Source: Sulfurovum sp. 16-42-52
Lineage (GTDB): Bacteria > Campylobacterota > Campylobacteria > Campylobacterales > Sulfurovaceae
Length of the DNA stretch: 64,000 bases
Direction: 5' to 3'
NCBI GenBank assembly: GCA_002281755.1
Contig: NCHB01000006.1
Location: forward strand, 1 to 64,000
This document shows positions 18,232 through 25,818 of the stretch, one piece after another. The translations under genes and the position numbers were made by a program. Below the pieces are notes generated by a model. It saw nothing but the letters and a program-made list of their open reading frames with translations. It was not told where the DNA came from and made no database searches. The stretch's first letter is position 1. Each line of letters opens with the position of its first letter.

Positions 18232-18945
18232 ATGGCTATACAAGGCATTCGTATTGAAAATTTGGTTAAAAAGTTTGGTCAAGGAGAGAGCCTTGTCAAT
18301 GTCATAGACGGCGCTTCTTTTGTCGTCAATAAAGGTGAACTGGTAGCACTCATTGCACCAAGCGGAGCGGGGAAAACCACCTTGTTGATGATGATAGGCT
18401 GTGTGCTTGAGCCTACTTCCGGGAAGATATGGCTGGGAGAAGAAGCCGTTTACGATGATCGTTGGCTGGGGAATGATACCCGCCGTATTCGTCGCGAAAA
18501 AATAGGCTTTATTTTTCAATCACACTATCTTATCCCGTTTATCAATGTGATAGAAAATGTGACACTTTTGCCACAAACCAACGGTTTAAGCAAAGAAAAG
18601 GCAGAAGCCAAGGCTATGGAGTTGCTTCACTATTTAGAGATTGCAGAAAAAGCAAAATCGATGCCTTCGCAGCTTTCAGGAGGACAAAACCAACGGGTTG
18701 CGATTGCTAGAGCACTTGCCAATGAACCAGAAATTATTCTCGCTGACGAACCAACAGCGGCACTTGATGTGGAGCGCTCAGTCAATGTTGTCAAAATGCT
18801 GAAAAAAATAGCGCAGGAACAAAATGTTGCCATTATCATGGTAACCCATGATGAGAGGATGCTTGCATACTGCGACAAAATTCTGAAGATTGAGGATAAA
18901 AAAATCGTTATTTCAACACTGCATACCAATGAGCATATAGTTTAA
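18232..18945 (+). CDS. ABC transporter ATP-binding protein (LolD/DevA-like)
   Basis: ATPase of the exporter. The 237 residues have Walker A (APSGAGKTT; the usual first Gly is Ala), the signature LSGGQNQRVAIARAL and Walker B IILADEPTAALD. GGAGG, formed by the last codons of the permease gene, lies just before the ATG at 18232, one base after the permease stop. An upstream in-frame ATG inside the permease gene was rejected. Confidence 0.92.
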   Translation: MAIQGIRIENLVKKFGQGESLVNVIDGASFVVNKGELVALIAPSGAGKTTLLMMIGCVLEPTSGKIWLGEEAVYDDRWLGNDTRRIRREKIGFIFQSHYLIPFINVIENVTLLPQTNGLSKEKAEAKAMELLHYLEIAEKAKSMPSQLSGGQNQRVAIARALANEPEIILADEPTAALDVERSVNVVKMLKKIAQEQNVAIIMVTHDERMLAYCDKILKIEDKKIVISTLHTNEHIV

Positions 18946-19004
18946 AGTTCTTTTAGCAGCGTATTGATTGTGTTTTGCAAAAAATCATGATGTACCACGA
19001 TGAA

Positions 19005-19799
19005 TTAAACACCGTATTTCAAGGCTCTAACCGCCTCAGTAACATCTGCTTGGCGCATAAAATGCTCGCCTACCAAAAAGGCATCTGCACCTATCTTGGA
19101 GAGTTCCACCACTGTTTCATACGTCGTGATACCGGACTCAGCTACGATAATCTTGCCGTTGGGGATGAGCGGTATGAGTTTGGCGCTCAGGCTCATATCC
19201 ATCTCAAATGTCTCAAGATTACGGTGGTTGATACCGATGATGTCCGCACCTGCAAAGGTCGCTTTGATGAGATCGGATTTATCGTGCACTTCTACGAGTA
19301 CATCGAGCCCCAAATGTAGCGCATAGTCATACAACTCTTTGAGCTCTTTACGCCCAAGTGCCGCTGCGATAAGGAGTACATAGTCTGCACCAAAAGCCAA
19401 GGCTTCTACGAGCTGGTATTTGTCGACGATAAAATCTTTTCTAAGTAAAGGTAAATTGACATAACGGCGCACCATACCCAAATACTCTTTGTCACCTTGA
19501 AAAAAATGGGGTTCAGTCAGAATGGAGAGCGAATCTGCTCCGCCTTTTTCATACTGTTGGGCAATGAGCATCGGGTCAAAATCTTCACGTATTACCCCTT
19601 TACTGGGACTGGCTTTTTTAACTTCAGCGATGATACGATAGGGATTTTCCGGGGTGGATCTGAGGGCACTTTTGACATCTTTTGGCATAAAAGGATTGAA
19701 TGCAAGAGAGCGGCCCAGCCATTCAAGCGGATAATCCACTTTTCTTTTTTCCAAATCTGCTCTTGTTTTTTTAAGGATTTCATCCAGTATCTGTGCCAT
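19005..19799 (-). CDS. trpC: Indole-3-glycerol-phosphate synthase
   Basis: Ring-closing step of tryptophan synthesis. A 264-residue TIM barrel with [29 protein letters not shown] and VAESGI motifs intact. It is not fused to TrpF. It sits away from other trp genes and has its own -10 box at 19829-19834. It converges with the exporter operon across a 59-bp gap with no clear terminator. Confidence 0.96.
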   Translation of the reverse strand: MAQILDEILKKTRADLEKRKVDYPLEWLGRSLAFNPFMPKDVKSALRSTPENPYRIIAEVKKASPSKGVIREDFDPMLIAQQYEKGGADSLSILTEPHFFQGDKEYLGMVRRYVNLPLLRKDFIVDKYQLVEALAFGADYVLLIAAALGRKELKELYDYALHLGLDVLVEVHDKSDLIKATFAGADIIGINHRNLETFEMDMSLSAKLIPLIPNGKIIVAESGITTYETVVELSKIGADAFLVGEHFMRQADVTEAVRALKYGV

Positions 19800-19828
19800 G
19801 CTTCTGCCTTACATAAAAGTTTTGGCGT

Positions 19829-19834
19829 ATTATA
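19829..19834 (-). promoter_or_regulatory. -10 box of trpC
   Basis: TATAAT on the minus strand, between the upstream TPR gene stop (19837) and trpC (start 19799). Confidence 0.55.
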
Positions 19835-19836
19835 TC

Positions 19837-21090
19837 TTACTTACACTTTTTGATGGCATCCCAGTGCTCTACAATCTCTTGCTCTTGGAGTCCTTCTTCA
19901 TCCACCACACGCTTCATCAGCTCGTAAGCTTTGGTACATTCATGTTTTTTATAGTATCCCCATGCTAAAGAGTCCAGATAGTAGGTATTGTCAGGCTGTT
20001 GCACCAGTGCATCTTGTATGATTTTCATCCCTTTTGCAACATCGACCTCTTTATCGATGAGTGTGTAACCATAATAGTTCAGATAGATACTGTCATCCAC
20101 ACCCAAAGCAATAGCTTCTTCAAGCGTAGCAATGACTTGGGCTATCATCTTTTTATCGTTTTTGTCTGGTGCATTTTCAAAAAGAAGTACACCTTTTTCA
20201 GCGATCCATTTGGCGTCTTTATTCTCTTCGTAGAGTTTATCGGCAAGTATGAGGGCTTTAGAAAAATCTTTTTTTGTTTTATAGAGTTCATACAAAATAT
20301 CGTCTCGTTTGGCATCTTTTTCCAAAAATGCTATCGCACCGTCAATATCTCTTTTATACACATACGCATCGATGATTTTGCTCAGATACTCTTCACTGTC
20401 ATCTTGCGCATACATGGCTTTATACGTCTCCAAGATACCATCGATATCTTTCTCTTTTTGATAGAGCAGCAACAAGCGAATATACAACTCTTCACTCACG
20501 ATATTCATACGTCGATGTGTTTCAAGGAGTTGTATCGCTTCTTTGCGCTGATTGGTAAACTCATCCATGATTTCAGTGATGCGAAGCAGTATCTCTTCCT
20601 GCGGCAGGGTTGCATAGATTTTATTGAGCAACTGTAATGCCCGTTCAAATTCACCTGCATACAAAAATGAATTGGAAGCCAAATCCAAATCGATAGGCAA
20701 AGTCGATTGCTCCAACAGAAATTCTGCTTCTTTTTTTGCATTGTCAATCTGCTTGGCTGTCAGATAAAGCGGTATGAGCAATCGTCTTACTTCAATGCTC
20801 TGCGGGTGTGCTTTATCCCATGTTTTAAGACGCGCGATACTCTCAAGGATATGGCGTTTACCCATCAATGCAGCCGTTGCCTCTCTAAAGAGATAGACCT
20901 CTGCACCCGTGTCATCAAAAAGTTTTTTATAGACTTGATAACTGTTTTCATAGGCTCTGTATTCATCATACAATAGTGCTCTGATGATAAGCTCATCTTC
21001 GCTGATTTTCATGATCTCTTTGGCAGAACTTGTAACAGTATGCAGCCCAAAAACCACACAGAGTGTTAAGGCTATACGATTCCAGGACAT
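19837..21090 (-). CDS. Secreted TPR-repeat protein
   Basis: A 417-residue protein with a signal peptide (about residues 1-23) and many helical repeats of TPR type. A C-terminal segment (QPDNTYYLDSLAWGYYKKHECTKAYELM) has the shape common in periplasmic TPR proteins. The function is not evident. Its start overlaps the end of the YkgJ-like gene by 19 nt, so the trmN6-like, ykgJ-like and TPR genes form one unit. Confidence 0.78.
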   Translation of the reverse strand: MSWNRIALTLCVVFGLHTVTSSAKEIMKISEDELIIRALLYDEYRAYENSYQVYKKLFDDTGAEVYLFREATAALMGKRHILESIARLKTWDKAHPQSIEVRRLLIPLYLTAKQIDNAKKEAEFLLEQSTLPIDLDLASNSFLYAGEFERALQLLNKIYATLPQEEILLRITEIMDEFTNQRKEAIQLLETHRRMNIVSEELYIRLLLLYQKEKDIDGILETYKAMYAQDDSEEYLSKIIDAYVYKRDIDGAIAFLEKDAKRDDILYELYKTKKDFSKALILADKLYEENKDAKWIAEKGVLLFENAPDKNDKKMIAQVIATLEEAIALGVDDSIYLNYYGYTLIDKEVDVAKGMKIIQDALVQQPDNTYYLDSLAWGYYKKHECTKAYELMKRVVDEEGLQEQEIVEHWDAIKKCK

Positions 21091-21446
21091 TCTTTGCGTA
21101 CCTCTTCTTCATTGTTTTTAAATTGTTCCCAAAACGGGAATGTACGACACTGCAAAGGTCGCACAGGATAAATAGAACAGCGTTTTTTACTTTCATCAAA
21201 AAAAATACAGGCAAAATTATCAGGTGCGAGTTGTTTTTCGATGAGCGAATAACGGTGTTTGACCTTACGCAAATAACGTGTGGCAAACTCTTCTATGCTT
21301 AAGGTTAAAAAAGAAGCCATTGCATCTATCTCTTCATACTTCGCCCAAATATACCCCGTCTCACCCGTGCAACAGTGCCCGCCACAGGCTTCACAGGCAC
21401 TGGGTGTAAACATATAGGTGTATCCTTCTTCAGATAACAGTTCCAC
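21072..21446 (-). CDS. YkgJ-family Cys-cluster protein
   Basis: About 124 residues with CEACGGHCC near the start and the later cysteines of CIFF, CSIYPVRPLQC. This is the pattern of the putative zinc/iron-chelating YkgJ family. The GTG start overlaps the stop of the upstream methyltransferase by 1 nt. An internal ATG 11 codons later is possible, but family proteins have a few residues before the first Cys. The biological role is unknown. Confidence 0.8.
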   Translation of the reverse strand: MELLSEEGYTYMFTPSACEACGGHCCTGETGYIWAKYEEIDAMASFLTLSIEEFATRYLRKVKHRYSLIEKQLAPDNFACIFFDESKKRCSIYPVRPLQCRTFPFWEQFKNNEEEVRKECPGIV

Positions 21447-22141
21447 TAAAAATCACCTTTTATGCTATGGGTATTTGCTTTGAGGAATGCTTGTGTAGCC
21501 CCAGGCGTATAAAGCCCTGCTTCATCAAACACCACAAAAGGAGGCAGTATCTGCACCATAGACTTCGAGCCCATCCGCGCTGCAACCATTACCAGCTTGG
21601 ACTCTCTGTCTATCTTGGCATGTACAAACTGCATCACTTCAACGTTTATACCATACATTGTTAAATAATACAATACCCTATCCACCTGCTTTGCATCGTA
21701 GCAAAAAATGAAATACCCTCTGGGCTTTAAGCATTTTTTGACCTTGCTTACAAAAGCTTCTATGGGCAGGTGATGCGCATATCTGGCGATATTGAGATGG
21801 GTGTTTTCACTCTGCACCACACTCGCGTCATAAAAAGGCGGATTGGAAATGATAAAATCATACTTTTGGGGACTTTCAAAGTCTGTAAAATCTTCAAGAT
21901 AACCTTCAACCCTCAAGCCATTGAGCAAAAAATTGTGCTCTGCATACCTTAACATCACTTCTTGTTTATCTATGATGCTGGTTGTCGTGTCAAAATCTCT
22001 TGTCAGCAGAAGTGACAATATGCCCACCCCACACCCCACATCAAGCAAATTTCCTTTAGGCTTAAATCTGGCAATAAACTGATACAAAAAGAGTGAGTCA
22101 CTGTTGTAGCAGTAGCCTGAGGTCGGTTGATAAAGAAACAT
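21446..22141 (-). CDS. TrmN6/YfiC-like tRNA adenine-N6 methyltransferase
   Basis: SAM-dependent methyltransferase, 231 residues. The SAM loop LLDVGCGVGIL is followed by the catalytic SNPPFYDAS motif, typical of N6-adenine methyltransferases such as TrmN6, which modifies A37 of tRNA1(Val). The tRNA specificity is inferred from family and size. It is divergent from bpt, with 53 bp between the starts. Confidence 0.82.
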   Translation of the reverse strand: MFLYQPTSGYCYNSDSLFLYQFIARFKPKGNLLDVGCGVGILSLLLTRDFDTTTSIIDKQEVMLRYAEHNFLLNGLRVEGYLEDFTDFESPQKYDFIISNPPFYDASVVQSENTHLNIARYAHHLPIEAFVSKVKKCLKPRGYFIFCYDAKQVDRVLYYLTMYGINVEVMQFVHAKIDRESKLVMVAARMGSKSMVQILPPFVVFDEAGLYTPGATQAFLKANTHSIKGDF

Positions 22142-22181
22142 ACTGCCCTGTCATTTTTGAATAATTTTACTATACTTTGAG

Positions 22182-22187
22182 TATAAT
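22182..22187 (+). promoter_or_regulatory. -10 box, 7 nt before the bpt ATG
   Basis: TATAAT, then seven nt, then the ATG at 22195. Transcription would start at or beside the A of ATG. There is no room for a ribosome binding site. Confidence 0.55.
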
Positions 22188-22194
22188 CGCGTTT

Positions 22195-22989
22195 ATGAAC
22201 GAAGAACTAGACCTACTCAATCCTTGCTCTACTGATTTTTCCATGCTTGATTATGACTGCGCTTACTTGCCCGGTAACAAAGTACGCATGAACTATAAGT
22301 ATGTCTCACATGCAAGCAAAGCGTTTGCCACAGCGGTGATAGACAGAGGCTGGAGACGCTTTGGCAAGTACTTCTTTCATCCTATCTGCAATGGCTGCAA
22401 CGAGTGTAAAAGCATCCGCATTGATGCCACAAACTACCGCTATACCAAATCACAGAAAAAAGCCATCAAACGCAACGCTGACACTACCATCATCGTGCAA
22501 AAACCAAGCCTCACGCAGGCACACATCAACCTCTATAACAAATACCACCACCACAAACACCACAAAGACGGCTGGCAACACAAAAACATCTCACAGCGCG
22601 AATACCATGAAAACTTTGTCGATGGGGCGCATGATTTTGGTAAAGAGATACTCTACATCAAAGATGAAAAACTCATTGGGGTAGACCTCATCGATGTGTT
22701 GGATGACGGCATTAGCTCCATCTACTTCTACTACGACCCTGACTATGCCAACCTCTCACTGGGTACCTACTCCTTACTCTACCAGATAAAACTTGCCAAC
22801 ATCTTAGAGCTGCCGTGGATTTACTTGGGCTACTGGGTCGAGGGATGTAAAGCTTTTGCATACAAACCAAAGTTTCAACCCCAAGAGATACTGGGTGACT
22901 TTCCTGCTATCACACAAGAGCCAGAGTGGCAAGTATGGGATGCTCCTAACGCAGCGCAAGAAGCTCTGGACTCTTGCGACACCATTTAA
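22195..22989 (+). CDS. bpt: Aspartate/glutamate leucyltransferase (Bpt)
   Basis: Transfers leucine from Leu-tRNA to N-terminal Asp or Glu of proteins, marking them for ClpS/ClpAP. The 264 residues have CAYLPGNKVRM near the start, GWRRFGKYFFHPIC with the CNGCNECKSIRI Cys pair, and the C-terminal YLGYWVEGCKAFAYKPKF motif. The ATG is placed by the promoter at 22182; an upstream in-frame TTG overlaps that box. The end overlaps the convergent mnmC-like gene by 44 nt. Confidence 0.93.
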   Translation: MNEELDLLNPCSTDFSMLDYDCAYLPGNKVRMNYKYVSHASKAFATAVIDRGWRRFGKYFFHPICNGCNECKSIRIDATNYRYTKSQKKAIKRNADTTIIVQKPSLTQAHINLYNKYHHHKHHKDGWQHKNISQREYHENFVDGAHDFGKEILYIKDEKLIGVDLIDVLDDGISSIYFYYDPDYANLSLGTYSLLYQIKLANILELPWIYLGYWVEGCKAFAYKPKFQPQEILGDFPAITQEPEWQVWDAPNAAQEALDSCDTI

Positions 22990-24073
22990 AAAAAAGCCTA
23001 TCTGCACACACTCTAGTATCTACTTTTTTGCCCTCCACAATGTGCTCGGCTAACCATTTTGCCATCAATGGCGCAAAAACAAAACCTCTGCCCCCTAAAC
23101 CATTACAGACATACAAATTTTCCCTGTAATACAGTGGCGCAGTTGCCCCTCTCACAATTGCAGGTGCGCTCTCCAGCATCCTAGAGACATCTATCACCTT
23201 GCCTACTAAAGGAAAATAGTCCTTAGAACCTGCCCTCATACCACAAAAAACTTCCTTGAGTTCCAAGTCAGCAACATCTATGAGCATAGAAGCTTTTTCT
23301 TTGAGACCCAAAGCCTGTTTTTCTTGACAGGGCACGCTCTCTTTTACTTCTTTTTCATGAGTAGCACCCAGCTTGATGATGCCCCCCACATTGGCACCCA
23401 CAGACATACTTTGATGCATACTCACTCCCAGCGCCAAGTCTGAGACAAAATCTCCCCTTGTACCCCATGTACCCTTGATGCCCATATAACGCAACTCTGC
23501 CAAGTTGCTCTCAAACCCTGTTGCCAGCACCACATTTTTAGCTCTATAGTCACCCACACGCCAATATCCGTCTTCTTCCTGTTTTAACCCAGCGACTTCA
23601 ACCTGTATCACTTCTATGCCTTCAAGTAAAAATGCACACACCGCCTTCGCATCACAATCTCCTGCTTCAGGAAAATAAAACCCATCAAACGCTGTATGTA
23701 TACCCAACGATTGAAGCATCTCTTTCGTGTACTTTTCATAGGCATTCTCGTTGTACTTTTCATACTGGTCAAACTGCTGTACATCCGTCTCGTCTTTAGG
23801 CAAACGCAGCACACCTGTTTGGTGAAAATACTGCGGACACACCGACAGATAAAAATCTTGCGCATAAACAAAGGCCTCATTAGTCAAACTCTGAAGCATA
23901 CCACCTTTACCTATCTTAGGTGAAACAAAAGCCCCCGCCGCCCCCGAACCACCCGAAGCGATACCGTTTTTATCTAATACCAATACTTTTTTATTTTTTT
24001 GTGTGAGCGCATACGCCACCGATGCCCCAGCGATACCTGCTCCTATGATGAGGGTGTCGTAGGTTTTAGGCAT
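22946..24073 (-). CDS. mnmC: FAD-dependent oxidoreductase, MnmC oxidase-domain type
   Basis: Probably removes the carboxymethyl group from cmnm5(s2)U34 in tRNA. The Rossmann motif IIGAGIAGASVAYAL is at residues 8-22, and GSGAAGAF and a C-terminal VCNGLGGRGFVFAPLMA match DAO/MnmC2 proteins. At 375 residues it lacks the methyltransferase half of bifunctional MnmC. Other DAO-family functions remain possible. Its 3' end overlaps bpt by 44 nt and its start overlaps the hydrolase remnant by 8 nt. Confidence 0.8.
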   Translation of the reverse strand: MPKTYDTLIIGAGIAGASVAYALTQKNKKVLVLDKNGIASGGSGAAGAFVSPKIGKGGMLQSLTNEAFVYAQDFYLSVCPQYFHQTGVLRLPKDETDVQQFDQYEKYNENAYEKYTKEMLQSLGIHTAFDGFYFPEAGDCDAKAVCAFLLEGIEVIQVEVAGLKQEEDGYWRVGDYRAKNVVLATGFESNLAELRYMGIKGTWGTRGDFVSDLALGVSMHQSMSVGANVGGIIKLGATHEKEVKESVPCQEKQALGLKEKASMLIDVADLELKEVFCGMRAGSKDYFPLVGKVIDVSRMLESAPAIVRGATAPLYYRENLYVCNGLGGRGFVFAPLMAKWLAEHIVEGKKVDTRVCADRLFFKWCRKSPELLALR

Positions 24074-24299
24074 TCAAATTTCCCTGCGAGTGAGCCACCA
24101 CTAACACTCTATGACCGTCCATAATGCTTTTTTTGTATTTTGTTTCTTGCTTATTCTGTTTTACTTTATTTTTTCGTTTTTCTTCATTAGTTAATATTCC
24201 ATTTCCGAAATAAACATCGGTTTTGCATTCATCAATGGCGGAGTAAGCCATAGTCGAGAACAGTAAAATAAGTAAAATAAGTAAAATAATCTTTTTCAT
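24066..24299 (-). pseudogene. Remnant of a secreted alpha/beta-hydrolase gene
   Basis: The 77-codon frame begins with a signal peptide (about residues 1-20), then CKTDVYFGNGI, the mature N-terminus seen in a family of secreted hydrolases. After a Lys-rich stretch it jumps to GHRVLVVAHSQGN, the beta-strand and nucleophile elbow that normally lie about 100 residues further on. It then stops three codons later. An internal deletion and a 3' deletion are both implied, so it cannot be catalytic. The cut falls at the mnmC-like start. Confidence 0.6.
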
Positions 24300-24302
24300 A
24301 GC

Positions 24303-25193
24303 TTACTTCTCATATTTTATTGTGTCAAAATCACAAGCTACTTTTTGTTCTTTTCCTTCTATCAGCATATAGCTATCTCCACTCAACAAGGTAGAATATT
24401 GCACATAAGCATCATATCGTTCTTTGGTGCTATAATATATTTTACTTCTAAAATACTCACCTACTCCACTATCGTCTTTAATCAGAATAGGTTCACCATA
24501 ATACTTTGCTTCATATTTATAATATGACAAACAGTCAAGGTATGCTGTGGCATATCCATGAATCTCCTTAGCCCTCTCAGGAGTCTCTAAAACTTTCTTG
24601 TATCCTCTTGCCGCTTGCATCGCAATATCAATATAAATCGGATGTTTATCCTTATACTCTTCATAGATCCACCGCTCCACATCATCCCTCACCCCATTAT
24701 TGTTAACATCTATGCCCAAGAGCGTACCGTCATTGAGTGCTTTGTCAGGTTCAGGTGGCAAAGTGTGTCCGTTTACTGTCCATGTCACAGTGAGCGTGAG
24801 TGTGTTGGAGAGTGTATTGCCTGCTTTGCCTTGAATAGTAAGCGTGCCATCTTGCTTGGCTGTGAGCGTGCTGTTGTTTACCTCTGCACTCCCGTTGGGT
24901 GTGATGGTGTACTCGATGTTTGTGTTTAGTTCTTTGCTTGTGCCATCGGGAAGTGTGGCTAGGAGCTTAAGCGTTGTGTTGTCATCTTTGTTAAGAGTGG
25001 TTTGTTCTGCCGAAAGTGTGAGAGACTTATAGGTTGAGAGGGTATTTGGGTCTATGGTTGGAGGTATGGGGGTTTGAGTGGGTGTAGTAGTGTTTGTAGC
25101 ACTGCCATGATTATTTGAATTGTCATTTTTATCTGAACAGGCGGTAAAGCCTAGGGTGAGTGCTATGAGTAGGAGGATTTTGAGGTGCTTCAT
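24303..25193 (-). CDS. Ig-like domain surface lipoprotein
   Basis: A lipoprotein signal ends at LTLGFTAC (Cys19 from the ATG at 25193), followed by an Asn/Thr/Pro-rich linker. A bacterial Ig-like domain (SLTLSAEQTTLNKDDNTTLK to the NTLTLTVTW strand) is next. Then comes a DVNNNGVRDDVERWI motif that resembles an EF-hand/thrombospondin-3 calcium loop, and a Tyr-rich C-terminal domain. An upstream ATG at 25229 overlaps the toxin stop and would add 12 residues. It ends 3 nt before the hydrolase remnant; the pair may once have worked together. Confidence 0.72.
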   Translation of the reverse strand: MKHLKILLLIALTLGFTACSDKNDNSNNHGSATNTTTPTQTPIPPTIDPNTLSTYKSLTLSAEQTTLNKDDNTTLKLLATLPDGTSKELNTNIEYTITPNGSAEVNNSTLTAKQDGTLTIQGKAGNTLSNTLTLTVTWTVNGHTLPPEPDKALNDGTLLGIDVNNNGVRDDVERWIYEEYKDKHPIYIDIAMQAARGYKKVLETPERAKEIHGYATAYLDCLSYYKYEAKYYGEPILIKDDSGVGEYFRSKIYYSTKERYDAYVQYSTLLSGDSYMLIEGKEQKVACDFDTIKYEK

Positions 25194-25225
25194 GAGTGAG
25201 CCTTGGGGTTTTATGATTTTATTTT

Positions 25226-25510
25226 TCATTGTGTAGGTTTATTTTTATTAAATATTCTCAAGATTTCTATTTCTTTTTTGATTGGTCTTATTCTGTAAAC
25301 GACAGTATATCCCCTATGTACCATGTCTCTCATATTTTTATCTTGAAAATATATTGATTCTCTGTGCATGGTTGGATTGTTTAGTAGTAAGTTTAGACTT
25401 TCTTTCAAATCATTTTTAAATTTCATGCTTGCACTGGGTTTATCTTGTGCTATGTATTCAAGAATTTGTTTTAATTCACTCGAAAATGTAGGCTTAAATA
25501 TGAGCAACAT
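25226..25510 (-). CDS. RelE/ParE-family toxin
   Basis: 94 residues with the ParE/RelE layout: an N-terminal helical pair (TFSSELKQILEYIAQDKPSASMKF), then a beta sheet with RDMVHRGYTVVYRIRP and EILRIFNKN. Family members are ribosome-dependent RNases or gyrase inhibitors; which one applies is not visible. It follows the antitoxin with a 1-nt overlap. Confidence 0.85.
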   Translation of the reverse strand: MLLIFKPTFSSELKQILEYIAQDKPSASMKFKNDLKESLNLLLNNPTMHRESIYFQDKNMRDMVHRGYTVVYRIRPIKKEIEILRIFNKNKPTQ

Positions 25511-25755
25511 TACTTTTGCAATGATTCTGTGAAAGTATCTATTTCACCCCAAAAGTCTTCGTTGCTTATCATTTGAACATTGCCAGCATCAATCTCTTTT
25601 ATATCTTGTTGAAGTTGTTTTTGTCTTTCGTAAAAATAGGGGTCTTGCTCTAAATTTTTATCTTTTTGGAGTTGAACTTTATCTTTATAGTGTTCAATGA
25701 TGGTTAAAAAATCTTGTACAAAATTATCTTGAACATTTACAGTCAATGTTTGCAT
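25510..25755 (-). CDS. Antitoxin of the RelE/ParE-type module
   Basis: 81 residues, acidic and helical, with an N-terminal short strand (QTLTVNVQDNFV) and a KDKVQLQKDKNLEQDPYFYERQKQL segment seen in many Campylobacterota antitoxins. Pairing with the toxin is by position and a 1-nt overlap. It probably represses its own promoter in 25756-25818 together with the toxin. Confidence 0.8.
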   Translation of the reverse strand: MQTLTVNVQDNFVQDFLTIIEHYKDKVQLQKDKNLEQDPYFYERQKQLQQDIKEIDAGNVQMISNEDFWGEIDTFTESLQK

Positions 25756-25818
25756 GATAAAATCCTTACTGTTAAATTTTTATACATTATAACAAAACCT
25801 AAGCGAGTTTTGCCAAGC

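Noticed and set aside
22177-22194. TTG start of bpt, and similar TTG starts for pdxJ (9617) and pyrH (57464)
   Set aside because: Each would translate the promoter's TATAAT box; downstream ATG or GTG starts fit the families.
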